Positions 13,498-20,969 of a stretch of 21,633 nucleotides of DNA are shown piece after piece (within the stretch, counting starts at the first letter, position 1; each line of letters opens with the position of its first letter). The notes beneath the pieces were generated by a model that was given only the letters and a program-made list of their open reading frames with translations, was not told the DNA's origin and searched no databases. Position numbers and translations under genes: made by a program. The DNA comes from Veillonellaceae bacterium SB90 (GTDB taxonomy: Bacteria; Bacillota; Negativicutes; Selenomonadales; Selenomonadaceae). Location: the NCBI GenBank assembly GCA_902364065.1, contig CABJCJ010000036.1, positions 1 to 21,633 on the forward strand. The letters run 5' to 3'.

Positions 13498-14763
13498 TCA
13501 AGCAGATACTTCCTTGCCGTCCTTGGCCTTCTTGTCGATGGTCAAGACCGGGTCTTTCTTTGTCGTGACGACATCCTTCGTCACCCGGCAGGACGTCACA
13601 CCTTCAATCGAAGGGACCTCATACATCACATTGCGCATGATGCCTTCGATGATGGAACGCAGGCCGCGGGCCCCCGTCTTGCGCTTGAGTGCCTCTTTGG
13701 CAATCTGACGCAGGGCATCATCGTCGAATGTCAGCTTGACGCCGTCCATCTCCAGCAGCTTTTGATACTGCTTGACGAGCGCGTTTTTCGGCTCGGTCAG
13801 GATGTTGACCAGCGCCTGTTCATCGAGCGCATCGAGCGTCACGACGACCGGCAGGCGGCCGATGAACTCCGGAATGAGCCCGCATTTCAAGAGATCTTCC
13901 GGCAGCACCTTGCGCAGCGTGTCGCCGATGTTCCTCTGACGCTTCGACTTGATGGGAGCGCCAAAGCCCATCTGTTTCTGTCCGAGACGCGATTCGATGA
14001 TCTTGTCGATGCCGTCAAAAGCACCGCCGCAGATGAACAGGATGTTCGTCGTATCGATCTGGATGAGCTCCTGATGCGGATGCTTGCGGCCGCCCTGCGG
14101 CGGAACCGAAGCCGTCGTGCCTTCGAGGATCTTCAGGAGTGCCTGCTGGACACCTTCGCCCGAAACATCACGGGTGATTGAAGGATTCTCGGATTTACGC
14201 GCGATCTTGTCGATCTCATCGATGTAGATGATACCGCGTTCGGCTTTCTCCACATCGTAATCGGCTGCCTGAATGAGCTTCAGGAGGATGTTCTCGACAT
14301 CCTCGCCGACATAGCCGGCCTCCGTGAGTGCCGTGGCGTCCGCGATGGCGAACGGCACATTCAGGATACGCGCGAGAGACTGGGCGAGCAGCGTCTTGCC
14401 GCTGCCGGTCGGGCCGAGCATCAGGATGTTCGACTTTGCAAGTTCCACATCCTCACTCTTGCCCTGTCCCATGTTGATGCGCTTGTAGTGGTTGTACACC
14501 GCGACGGAGAGCGTCTTTTTCGCTTCGTCCTGGCCGATGACGTACTGGTCCAGTATAGCGCGGATATCCTTCGGTTTCGGGACGTCCTTGAGTTCTACCT
14601 CCACATCGTCACTGAACTCTTCCTCGATGATTTCGTTGCAGAGTTCGATGCATTCATCGCAGATGTAGACGCCGGGACCGGCCACCAGCTTGCGCACCTG
14701 ATCCTGGGTTTTGCCACAGAAGGAGCATTTGAGCTGACCTTTGTCATCCCCAAACTTCAACAT
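13498..14763 (-). CDS. clpX: ClpX, ATPase subunit of ClpXP
   Basis: A 421-residue hexameric AAA+ unfoldase that feeds substrates to ClpP. The N-terminal zinc-binding domain has C13, C16, C35 and C38. Walker A is GPTGSGKT (117-124), the pore loop GYVG is at ~150-153, Walker [10 protein letters not shown] at 178-186, and the RKH loop at 226-228. The ClpP-docking loop reads M265-G-F, where the usual form is (I/L)GF, a conservative change. Length is typical. The start follows AGAGGTGA. It begins 11 bases after the clpP stop codon and is followed by a terminator before lon. It clearly works with the adjacent clpP. Confidence 0.98.
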   Translation of the reverse strand: MLKFGDDKGQLKCSFCGKTQDQVRKLVAGPGVYICDECIELCNEIIEEEFSDDVEVELKDVPKPKDIRAILDQYVIGQDEAKKTLSVAVYNHYKRINMGQGKSEDVELAKSNILMLGPTGSGKTLLAQSLARILNVPFAIADATALTEAGYVGEDVENILLKLIQAADYDVEKAERGIIYIDEIDKIARKSENPSITRDVSGEGVQQALLKILEGTTASVPPQGGRKHPHQELIQIDTTNILFICGGAFDGIDKIIESRLGQKQMGFGAPIKSKRQRNIGDTLRKVLPEDLLKCGLIPEFIGRLPVVVTLDALDEQALVNILTEPKNALVKQYQKLLEMDGVKLTFDDDALRQIAKEALKRKTGARGLRSIIEGIMRNVMYEVPSIEGVTSCRVTKDVVTTKKDPVLTIDKKAKDGKEVSA

Positions 14764-14774
14764 GACATCACCTC

Positions 14775-15386
14775 TTACGCCTTGGCATCCGATTTCTTCG
14801 TCTTTTTCGGACGGGCAATCACTTCGTCGACCAGGCCATAGGCTTTTGCTTCCTGAGCCGTCATGAAGTTGTCGCGTTCCGTATCCTGCACGACCTGCTC
14901 ACGATCCTTGCCCGTGGCATCGACGAGGATATCGTTGATGACTTCACGGATGCGCTGGATTTCGCGGGCCTGGATCTGGATGTCCGTGGACTGGCCCTGT
15001 GCGCCGCCGAGCGGCTGATGGATCATGATGCGCGCATTCGGCAGGGCATAGCGCTTGCCCTTGGCGCCGGCCGTCAGGAGCAGGGCGCCCATGCTGGCCG
15101 CCTGGCCGATGCAGATGGTCGATACATCCGGCTTGATGTACTGCATCGTGTCGAAAATGGCAAGGCCTGCCGTCACGACGCCGCCGGGGCTGTTGATGTA
15201 CAGATGGATGTCCTTGTCCGGGTCTTCCGACTCGAGGAACAGCAGCTGTGCCACCACCGTGTTGGCGACGGCATCGTCGATGGGGCCGCCCAGGAAGATG
15301 ATACGATCCTTCAAAAGACGCGAGTAAATGTCATACGCGCGCTCTCCCGTGTTGGAGCGCTCAACTACCATTGGTACGTAACTCAT
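14775..15386 (-). CDS. clpP: ClpP, protease subunit of ClpXP
   Basis: A 203-residue serine peptidase forming the double-heptamer barrel. The catalytic triad is complete: S98 in GQAASMG, H123 in MIHQPLGG and D172 in ERDNFM. The substrate-binding strand INSPGG is present. The short N-terminus YVPMVVE shows the usual propeptide plus axial loop. The C-terminal lysine-rich tail is a little long but ordinary. The start follows AAGGGAGG. It lies 25 bases downstream of tig and 11 bases upstream of clpX, and all three are probably one transcript. Confidence 0.98.
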   Translation of the reverse strand: MSYVPMVVERSNTGERAYDIYSRLLKDRIIFLGGPIDDAVANTVVAQLLFLESEDPDKDIHLYINSPGGVVTAGLAIFDTMQYIKPDVSTICIGQAASMGALLLTAGAKGKRYALPNARIMIHQPLGGAQGQSTDIQIQAREIQRIREVINDILVDATGKDREQVVQDTERDNFMTAQEAKAYGLVDEVIARPKKTKKSDAKA

Positions 15387-15411
15387 AGGAATCCTCCCTT
15401 ATCAGGGATGC

Positions 15412-16701
15412 TTACTCAGCGATGTTATCGATGATGAACTGTGCCGTCTTCTTGCGAAGGACGGAAGCAGCCAGATCGCCAATGCGTCCCTGCTCCTTGA
15501 TGATCTTCTGGACCTGCTTCGGCGTAGCGCCATAGGCAGCAGCCATAGCGGCAACCTCAGCATCCAGATCCTTTGCTTCTACTTTGATGTTCTCAGCCTT
15601 GGCAACTTCTTCGAGCATGAGATCCGTCTTGACGTTCTTCTCAGCCGTCTCACGATACTGCTCGCGGAGCTTGGCGATATCCGTGCCGGCATACTGCAGG
15701 TACTGCTCGAACTTCATGCCCTGCTGCTCGAGGCGCATAGCCATTTCCTGGATCATGGCCGTCACGCGGTTGTCGATCATGACAGCCGGGATGTCAACTG
15801 TGATGTTGTTCGTAGCCATCTCGATGGCAGCGCTCTTCTGATCGTTCTCAGCCGTGCGCTCAGCATTCTCCGTCAGGTTCTTGCGGATGTCAGCCTTGAG
15901 CTCATCGAGCGTCTGGAACGTGCTGACCTTCTTGGCGAGCTCGTCATCGATGGCCGGCAGCTCTTTCGTCTTGATGCTGCGGATCGTGCACTCGAACTTG
16001 GCATCCTTGCCAGCGAGTTCCTTTGCATGGTACTCTTCCGGGAACTTGACGTTCACTTCGCGCTCTTCGCCGATCTTTGCACCGATGAGCTGATCCTCGA
16101 AGCCCGGGATGAAGCTGTTGGAACCGATCTGCAGCGGATAATCTTTGCCTTCGCCGCCGGCAAAAGCCTCACCATCAACAAAGCCCTTGAAGTCGAGCGT
16201 CGTGAAGTCGCCGCTCTTGACCTCAGCGCCTTCCGGAGCATCGACGAGCTTGCCCTGACGATCCTGGAACGTCTTGAGCTGCTTCTCGACATCCTCGTCC
16301 GTGATGTTGACTTCAGCCTTCTCTACCTTCAGGCCCTTGTACTCGCCGAGCTTGACCTCCGGACGCGGCGTAACCGTAGCCTTGAAGACGAGATCCTTAC
16401 CCTCTTCGAGCGTCACGATGTCGATGTTCGGGCGCGTAACCGGCTCGATCTTCTGCTCATCGAGTGCTTCCTGGAAAGCCTTCGGAGCAATGATGTCAAA
16501 TGCTTCCTGCATGACGGCTTCCTTACCAACGTGGCGCTCTACGATCATGCGCGGAGCCTTGCCCTTGCGGAAACCCGGGATGCTCACACGGTTAGCGAGG
16601 CGCTTGCAAGCCTGATCTGCGGCCTTCTCTACCTTTGCTGCTTCTACTTCAATCGTCAGAGTAACCTGCTGGTTCTCTCCATTTTCAACCGTAACTTTCA
16701 T
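15412..16701 (-). CDS. tig: Trigger factor
   Basis: A 429-residue ribosome-associated chaperone and peptidyl-prolyl isomerase. The ribosome-docking signature GFRKGK is at residues 43-48. The FKBP-type isomerase domain (~150-245) contains FKGFVDGEAFAGG, then IGSNSFIPGFEDQLIG. A long helical C-terminal chaperone domain follows. ATG 16701 is the start because AGGAGGT lies about 11 bases upstream and the conserved N-terminus begins there; the open frame to 16800 crosses the promoter. It heads the tig-clpP-clpX unit, coupling folding of new chains to their disposal. Confidence 0.97.
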   Translation of the reverse strand: MKVTVENGENQQVTLTIEVEAAKVEKAADQACKRLANRVSIPGFRKGKAPRMIVERHVGKEAVMQEAFDIIAPKAFQEALDEQKIEPVTRPNIDIVTLEEGKDLVFKATVTPRPEVKLGEYKGLKVEKAEVNITDEDVEKQLKTFQDRQGKLVDAPEGAEVKSGDFTTLDFKGFVDGEAFAGGEGKDYPLQIGSNSFIPGFEDQLIGAKIGEEREVNVKFPEEYHAKELAGKDAKFECTIRSIKTKELPAIDDELAKKVSTFQTLDELKADIRKNLTENAERTAENDQKSAAIEMATNNITVDIPAVMIDNRVTAMIQEMAMRLEQQGMKFEQYLQYAGTDIAKLREQYRETAEKNVKTDLMLEEVAKAENIKVEAKDLDAEVAAMAAAYGATPKQVQKIIKEQGRIGDLAASVLRKKTAQFIIDNIAE

Positions 16702-16788
16702 TGTCTGAAATGACCTCCTGTATATCTGATTGCATAGATATTGGCCGATTCCGGCTATTCCAGCCTCAAAACATGCCATATGGATTTT

Positions 16789-16817
16789 ATCATAACACAA
16801 AGTGCGCAGAAATACAA
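16789..16817 (-). promoter_or_regulatory. Promoter of tig-clpP-clpX
   Basis: Minus strand TTGTAT (16812-16817), 17-base spacer, TATGAT (16789-16794); TGATAAAAT slightly downstream is an overlapping extended -10. The promoter lies inside the hairpin described at 16800-16833. Confidence 0.55.
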
Positions 16818-16833
16818 GGTTTCCCGCGCACTT
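16800..16833 (-). terminator. Terminator-like hairpin after the GerMN lipoprotein gene
   Basis: AAGTGCGC (16826-16833 on the minus strand) pairs with GCGCACTT (16800-16807), with inner GAAA/TTTC pairing. The tail TGTGTTATG is T-poor, so termination may be partial. It overlaps the tig promoter. Confidence 0.5.
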
Positions 16834-16860
16834 GCAAGGTAAAAAGTCAAAAAATCAATA

Positions 16861-17463
16861 TCACTTGAGCAAATCGTTCATGCGTGAAAGCGGCTGGCTG
16901 AGATCCATATGGCCAGCGAGCGTTTCCACGGATTTGCCCGCCACAAGAATCTGCACCTTCTTGACCTCAGGGAACTCCGTCAGCGTATCGACCACGGAGC
17001 CAACGAGCATCGTCTCGCCCGTGGATCCGCCCACGAAATTCTTGACGAGTTCCTGGCTGAAGTCCACCTTCGCAACGCCGTTTTCCACCTTGACGCTGCG
17101 CAGCTTCGCCTGCTTCGGGATGATGGCCGTCTGCCCCTTCTCCTTCGTGCCCTCGAGCAGCGAGTTCATGGCTGCCGTGTACTTGTCGGTCTTGCCGACC
17201 GTTACCTGGCGCTTCACGGCAATGAGCTTCGTGCCCTGCTCATTCGGATAGTAAACCTTGATGTCAAGCTTCTCTTCCTTCGCGCCGGAAGAAGCAGACG
17301 AGGACGACTTCGGGTTGCCCGCCGTCGCGCTGCTCTCCGACCGCGCGGCTGACGAAGAACCGTCATCTGCTCCCCTGGTGCTTGAGGAATTGCAGCCGGC
17401 GAGCAGCAGCAGCATGCCCGCGGCCACGGCCAGCAGTGCATAGCGCAGATAGTGTTTCATCAT
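16861..17463 (-). CDS. GerMN-domain lipoprotein
   Basis: A 200-residue envelope lipoprotein. The signal peptide ends in the lipobox LLAGC (C24). A Ser/Ala/Gly-rich linker (~25-62) follows, then a GerMN domain (~68-190) with DIKVYYPNEQG, the VENGVAKVDFSQELV segment and LTEFPEVKKVQILV. GerMN domains are known from sporulation and germination proteins, but they also occur in non-spore-formers beside amidases, as here. The start has AAGGAGATG 8 bases upstream; the second ATG directly after it is equivalent. It begins 21 bases after the amidase stop and is probably co-transcribed. It may help localise or regulate peptidoglycan hydrolysis, an inference from context. Confidence 0.9.
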   Translation of the reverse strand: MMKHYLRYALLAVAAGMLLLLAGCNSSSTRGADDGSSSAARSESSATAGNPKSSSSASSGAKEEKLDIKVYYPNEQGTKLIAVKRQVTVGKTDKYTAAMNSLLEGTKEKGQTAIIPKQAKLRSVKVENGVAKVDFSQELVKNFVGGSTGETMLVGSVVDTLTEFPEVKKVQILVAGKSVETLAGHMDLSQPLSRMNDLLK

Positions 17464-17484
17464 GAATTCATCTCCTTAGATCTC

Positions 17485-18555
17485 TCAACGTCCCTCGAAA
17501 TAACGGCCGAATGCCCTGGCAATCGCCTTGGCAAGCTTTGCCTGATACGACGCATCGGCAAGCAGCGCCTCCTCATGGTCATTGGTGATGAAGCCGAGTT
17601 CCACGAGCGAAGCCGGCATGCTCGAATGCTTGATGACGTAGAAATTCGCCGTCTTGACGCCGCGGTTCAGAAGGCCGCCCGCCTGCTCGAGCTCCTCATT
17701 GAGGAGCGTGGCGAGGCGCTCGCCCTTCGATGAGCCGCTGTAATAATACGTTTCCATGCCATGCGCAGCCGGATTCGAGAAGGCATTGCAGTGGATGGAG
17801 AGGAAGAGCTCCGCACCCGGCGTGTATTCACCGACGTTGACACGGGCCTGGAGTTCCTGGCGGTCGCTGGCGTACGGGCCGTAAACGTCGCGGTCACTCG
17901 TGCGCGTCATCGTGACGCGGGCACCCGAGTTCTCGAGGATGGCATCGACCTTCTGCGCGACGCTCAGCGTCACCGAGGCCTCCGTGACACCGGTCGGGCC
18001 GACGGCACCCGTATCGCTGCCGCCGTGGCCCGGGTCGAGCACGATGACATGGCCGCGCACGCCGTCAACCTTGTCGGACGACGCGGCACGGCTCTGCGGG
18101 AAGATATCGATAACGAGACGGTTCGGCTTGCGTGCCTTGCGGTCTGCCGCTTCCTCATGGATCTTGTACGTGCCGTCGAGCACGGGATTCGTGAAGTCGA
18201 TGCGGACCTGCGTGCGGCGCGATTCCAGCTCGTCGATGTGGATGGCCTTCGCGAGCTTGCTCTTGACCTTGTAATCGCTCTTGACCTTTCCCGGTTCCGT
18301 ATTCTTGAGATCCAGGATCAGCTGCTTCTGCAGATACGTTTTCGTACTCGTCGTGTAAGAAATATTCGGGTTGTCAAAGCCGAGCTCGATGCGCAGGGTT
18401 TTTTCCCCATCCACGGTCGTTTCCGAAGTCTTGACGCTCTGCATGGTATGGACGGGTTCGCGGCGGGCGGCTTCGCCCATCTGCGGCACGAGCATGACGA
18501 GACACGCCACCCCCAGGAGCAGCAGTCCGCAAACATGGGATAACTTGGTAAACAA
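17485..18555 (-). CDS. N-acetylmuramoyl-L-alanine amidase, AMIN-Amidase_3 (AmiC-like)
   Basis: A 356-residue exported peptidoglycan hydrolase that cuts the bond between MurNAc and L-Ala. The signal peptide covers 1-~30. The AMIN targeting domain (~40-152) precedes Amidase_3 (~168-352). Zinc ligands are H177 in DPGHGG, E192 and H255 in SIHCNA. The catalytic glutamate is E319 in VELGF. The start codon is TTG at 18555: AGGAGG lies exactly 7 bases upstream, and no ATG occurs before residue 21. It begins 17 bases after the DUF3006 stop and 21 bases before the GerMN gene, in one operon. AMIN domains of diderms bind the wall or secretion complexes at the septum, so a role in cell separation is likely. 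Confidence 0.93.
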   Translation of the reverse strand: MFTKLSHVCGLLLLGVACLVMLVPQMGEAARREPVHTMQSVKTSETTVDGEKTLRIELGFDNPNISYTTSTKTYLQKQLILDLKNTEPGKVKSDYKVKSKLAKAIHIDELESRRTQVRIDFTNPVLDGTYKIHEEAADRKARKPNRLVIDIFPQSRAASSDKVDGVRGHVIVLDPGHGGSDTGAVGPTGVTEASVTLSVAQKVDAILENSGARVTMTRTSDRDVYGPYASDRQELQARVNVGEYTPGAELFLSIHCNAFSNPAAHGMETYYYSGSSKGERLATLLNEELEQAGGLLNRGVKTANFYVIKHSSMPASLVELGFITNDHEEALLADASYQAKLAKAIARAFGRYFEGR

Positions 18556-18562
18556 AAGGACT

Positions 18563-18568
18563 CCTCCT
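18563..18568 (-). promoter_or_regulatory. Ribosome binding site that fixes a TTG start
   Basis: AGGAGG on the minus strand, 7 bases before the TTG of the amidase gene. It is strong enough to decide the unusual start codon. Confidence 0.8.
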
Positions 18569-18572
18569 ATTA

Positions 18573-18773
18573 TTAATTCTTCATGAGGTCAAGCGCTTCC
18601 TGCTCAGCCTGCTCAGTCTTTTCCTTATCGAATGAAATATCCAGGCGCAGGTAATCGCCCTCATTGAGGCCCTCCGGCAGATACGCCCTGGGGAAATTCA
18701 CCTTTTTCATGTCATCGCCGAGATACAGGACGGCGAAGTCGCCTTCGAAGCGGTCAAGATATGCGGAAATCAC
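18573..18773 (-). CDS. DUF3006 family small protein
   Basis: A 66-residue cytoplasmic protein. Family phrases are LDRFEGDFAVL near the N-terminus and the middle LPEGLNEGDYLRLD, followed by a charged helix. DUF3006 proteins are of unknown function and often sit beside ComEC-like metallo-beta-lactamase genes, as here. The start is GTG at 18773, overlapping the upstream stop as GTGA, with AAGGTG 7 bases upstream. This implies translational coupling to the lipoprotein gene. The fold probably resembles small beta-barrels, but I cannot confirm that. Confidence 0.87.
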   Translation of the reverse strand: MISAYLDRFEGDFAVLYLGDDMKKVNFPRAYLPEGLNEGDYLRLDISFDKEKTEQAEQEALDLMKN

Positions 18774-19777
18774 TGTGCATCACCTTCCTCTGCCTGGAGC
18801 TTGTATCCCTGTCCATCCGTCGTCACCGTGATGGTGCCGTTCTTATCCGTCTCGTAGACCTTGGCCTTCAGGACGGTTCCCTTGTCGTCCTTGACGAGTT
18901 TCGTCTTTTTCTGCTTGCCGTCGCGACGGTCGGTGTAATTGGGCTGACCGAGGAAACGGGCCAGCACATCGGTATGCGGGTGGCCGTAATCATTGCCCTG
19001 GCCGCACGAGATCAGCACGGCTTCCGGCCAGACCGCCTTGAGATAGGCAACAGAGGAACTCGTGCTGCTGCCGTGATGCGGGGCCTTCAGAATCGTGCTC
19101 TTGAGTTCACTGGCATTCGTCTTCAGGATCTGTTCCTCGACCGGCGTCTCCGCATCACCCGTGAAGAGCATCGAGAAGCTGCCATACGTCAGGCGGCCGA
19201 CGATGGATTCGTTGTTCGGATCATGCTTGTAGCCCTTCTGTGCCCCTTTCTGCTGGAGTTCCTCCGTCGGATAAAACACCTTGAACGAAACGCCGCCGCC
19301 AAAGTCCAGCACATCTCCGGCCTTGAGTGCCTGATACGGGATATTCTTGGCCTTCAGGGCCTTGCGGTACGACAGATAGAGCTTCGACGTCGACGGCATG
19401 CCATTGTCGTAAACGGCGCCGACCTGATAATCCTTGAGCAGAACATCCATGCCGCCGATGTGATCGGCATGCGGATGCGTCAGGATGACCTTGTCGATTT
19501 TCTTGACGCCGGCCTTGTCGAGCTCGCGCTTGAGCTTGTCGCGCTCATCGACATCACTCGTATCGATGAGCACCGTCTGCTCCGGCGTCTCGATGAGGAT
19601 GGAATCCCCCTGGCCGACGTTGAGCATCTTGATCGTGACCGCTTTGCCCGCCTGTGCCGGCGACGAGGACGGCGCAGAAGACGAGGCCCTGCCCGCCGTA
19701 TTCGTCTGGCCGCAGCCCGTAAGGACCGCAACGGCCAGCATCAGGATTCCCAGTATCATTCCAATTCGCTTGCGCAT
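18770..19777 (-). CDS. ComEC-like metallo-beta-lactamase-fold lipoprotein
   Basis: A 335-residue exported lipoprotein with lipobox LTGC (C22) and a Ser/Ala-rich linker to ~45. The metallo-hydrolase domain begins VTIKMLNVGQGDSILIE, the ComEC/Rec2 C-terminal type. The metal site HxHxDH is H101-P-H-A-D-H106. FTGDAE and the later APHHGS complete the site. It lacks the membrane channel of ComEC, so it is a free-standing outer-face hydrolase, possibly acting on DNA or other phosphodiesters. The ATG at 19777 follows GGGAGG; the frame to 19831 runs through the upstream terminator. It leads the DUF3006-amidase-GerMN operon. Confidence 0.9.
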   Translation of the reverse strand: MRKRIGMILGILMLAVAVLTGCGQTNTAGRASSSAPSSSPAQAGKAVTIKMLNVGQGDSILIETPEQTVLIDTSDVDERDKLKRELDKAGVKKIDKVILTHPHADHIGGMDVLLKDYQVGAVYDNGMPSTSKLYLSYRKALKAKNIPYQALKAGDVLDFGGGVSFKVFYPTEELQQKGAQKGYKHDPNNESIVGRLTYGSFSMLFTGDAETPVEEQILKTNASELKSTILKAPHHGSSTSSSVAYLKAVWPEAVLISCGQGNDYGHPHTDVLARFLGQPNYTDRRDGKQKKTKLVKDDKGTVLKAKVYETDKNGTITVTTDGQGYKLQAEEGDAQ

Positions 19778-19810
19778 CAAAAAGCCTCCCTTAATTATTG
19801 ATGCTTTCTT

Positions 19811-19841
19811 ATAAAATCCCTTGGAATCCACATTCCAGGGG
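19811..19841 (-). terminator. Terminator of the HAD phosphatase unit
   Basis: Minus strand CCCCTGGAAT, GTGG loop, ATTCCAAGGG (10 bp, one G-T pair), then ATTTTAT. It lies just after the HAD stop codon. Confidence 0.75.
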
Positions 19842-19849
19842 AAAGCTTC

Positions 19850-20662
19850 TTAAGCCAGTACATAACGGCTGATGCCGACGGCCACGCCATCCTCCTCGAC
19901 AGACGGCACGACATGGTCTGCCAGTTTCTTGAGGGCTGGGCGCGCATTGCCCATGACGAGGCTCGTGCCCACCGTTTCCATCATCTCGATGTCATTGAGC
20001 CCGTCGCCGAAGGCATAACTGTTCTCCACCGGAATGCCGAGATGCGATAGCGCATGCCGGATCCCGGAGCCCTTCGTGACATCCGATGCATAGAGCTCCA
20101 TATTCTTCTTGTGATACGGGTCCATGAGGCCCGTAAGCCCCGGCCAGGCCAGAAGCTTCTCGAAGAGCCCGTGCCCGCCCGGATCCTCCGAGGCAAATTC
20201 GAGCTTGGCCACCTCGATCTCGTCAAGATCGAAATCACGGACGAATCGCGTCACATCGACATCGATGCTGCGATAGAAATTCTCGGTCAGCTGGAATCCC
20301 GGCCGCAGATAGACGTGCTGTGCTCCTTCAAGGATGTATTCGACGCCATGAGCCTCCGAGGCCGCGACGATTTCACGCACCGTTTTCTTCGGCAGCGGCT
20401 GCTCGTAGATGGTCTTGCCGTCCAGCAGCACGACCGCGCCGTTCATGAGCACATAGCCGTCAAACAGCCCCTCCTGCGTGAGTTCCAGGTCCAGGTAGTC
20501 ATAGGGACGGCCGCTCGCGATGAATGTGGCATTGCCCGCCGCGCGCAGTGCGCGAATGGCCTCCCTGACCGCCGGCTGGATGGTCGTCTGCCCCGTCATG
20601 ATGTTGATGAGCGTCCCGTCGATATCAAAGAAAACGGCTTTTTTCATTCGCTTGTTCGTCAT
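19850..20662 (-). CDS. Cof-type HAD-IIB family phosphatase
   Basis: A 270-residue cytoplasmic haloacid-dehalogenase phosphatase with a C2B cap, the Cof/YidA type. Motif I is D13-I-D15-G-T. Motif II is the serine of IASGRPY. The lysine motif lies after the cap (KGSGIRHAL). Motif IV is FGDGLNDIEMM. Typical substrates are sugar phosphates, FMN or other small phosphates; none can be assigned. The start ATG at 20662 overlaps the stop of the membrane-protein gene as ATGA, so the two are translationally coupled, and AGGG is nearby. MKK at residue 6 is a weaker alternative. Length is normal for the family. Confidence 0.92.
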   Translation of the reverse strand: MTNKRMKKAVFFDIDGTLINIMTGQTTIQPAVREAIRALRAAGNATFIASGRPYDYLDLELTQEGLFDGYVLMNGAVVLLDGKTIYEQPLPKKTVREIVAASEAHGVEYILEGAQHVYLRPGFQLTENFYRSIDVDVTRFVRDFDLDEIEVAKLEFASEDPGGHGLFEKLLAWPGLTGLMDPYHKKNMELYASDVTKGSGIRHALSHLGIPVENSYAFGDGLNDIEMMETVGTSLVMGNARPALKKLADHVVPSVEEDGVAVGISRYVLA

Positions 20663-20856
20663 GATCCCTGACCTTTCCGATAGTAGATGTAGCAGCGCAC
20701 CAGGAGCAGGACAAACCACACAGCAAACGTGACAAGAAGGATCTTGTCCACGAGCAGCAGATGCGAGAAGTCCGTCCGGTACAGAATGTAGAGTGCGGCC
20801 ATGCCGATGAAGACATCAAACGGCTTGATGGCCTGTTTCAGCCAGTCCCAGTTCAA
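20659..20856 (-). CDS. Small two-span membrane protein, unrecognised
   Basis: About 65 residues with two hydrophobic segments: one around FDVFIGMAALYILY and one around LLLVDKILLVTFAVWFVLLLV. It ends in a basic tail, RCYIYYRKGQGS. I do not recognise the family. The frame is open to a GTG at 20964. That longer version has no ribosome site and contains a hairpin (20932-20964) and a good promoter (20903-20931), so I prefer the TTG at 20856, which has GGGG about 8 bases upstream. The start remains uncertain. It overlaps the HAD phosphatase gene by ATGA. A membrane partner for the phosphatase is possible but is an inference. Confidence 0.6.
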   Translation of the reverse strand: MNWDWLKQAIKPFDVFIGMAALYILYRTDFSHLLLVDKILLVTFAVWFVLLLVRCYIYYRKGQGS

Positions 20857-20866
20857 TGAAAAGACC

Positions 20867-20919
20867 CCAATCTCAATAAAAATCCATAGAATACACGCTT
20901 CTATAGTACTAGAGATTGG
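20867..20919. repeat. Nested inverted repeats around a promoter
   Basis: Outer arms CCAATCTC (20867-20874) and GAGATTGG (20912-20919). Inner arms ATAGAA (20886-20891) and TTCTAT (20899-20904). Their centres lie within 2 bases of each other. They overlap the -10 and spacer of the promoter and the leader. Confidence 0.55.
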
Positions 20920-20931
20920 AGTCGTATTCAA
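20903..20931 (-). promoter_or_regulatory. Promoter of the membrane protein-HAD phosphatase unit
   Basis: Minus strand TTGAAT (20926-20931), 17-base spacer, TACTAT (20903-20908). Confidence 0.6.
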
Positions 20932-20964
20932 GTGCTTTTCTCGGTGCGAACCGATGAAAAGCAC
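20932..20964 (-). terminator. Strong hairpin without a T-run, after the 20970 gene
   Basis: GTGCTTTTC/GAAAAGCAC (9 bp) plus TCGGT/ACCGA (5 bp) with a 4-base loop and one bulge. It lies 5 bases past the stop codon of the upstream gene. The sequence after it is TTGAATAC, so it may protect a 3' end or terminate weakly. Confidence 0.45.
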
Positions 20965-20969
20965 GGCTG

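Noticed and set aside
11142..13568. Very long open frame on the plus strand opposite lon
   Set aside because: It mirrors the codon pattern of lon: GC-rich codons on the minus strand avoid the triplets that would read as stops in the antisense frame. It has no ribosome site and the protein is low-complexity Arg/Asp/Ala/Leu. The same applies to plus-strand frames opposite thiC, trxB, the aminotransferase and tig.
16702..16800. N-terminal extension of trigger factor
   Set aside because: The extra 33 codons cross the -10 and the leader, and lack family similarity. The ATG at 16701 has a good ribosome site and begins the conserved domain.
20857..20964. N-terminal extension of the small membrane protein
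   Set aside because: It contains a strong hairpin and a TTGAAT-17-TACTAT promoter and has no ribosome site at the GTG.
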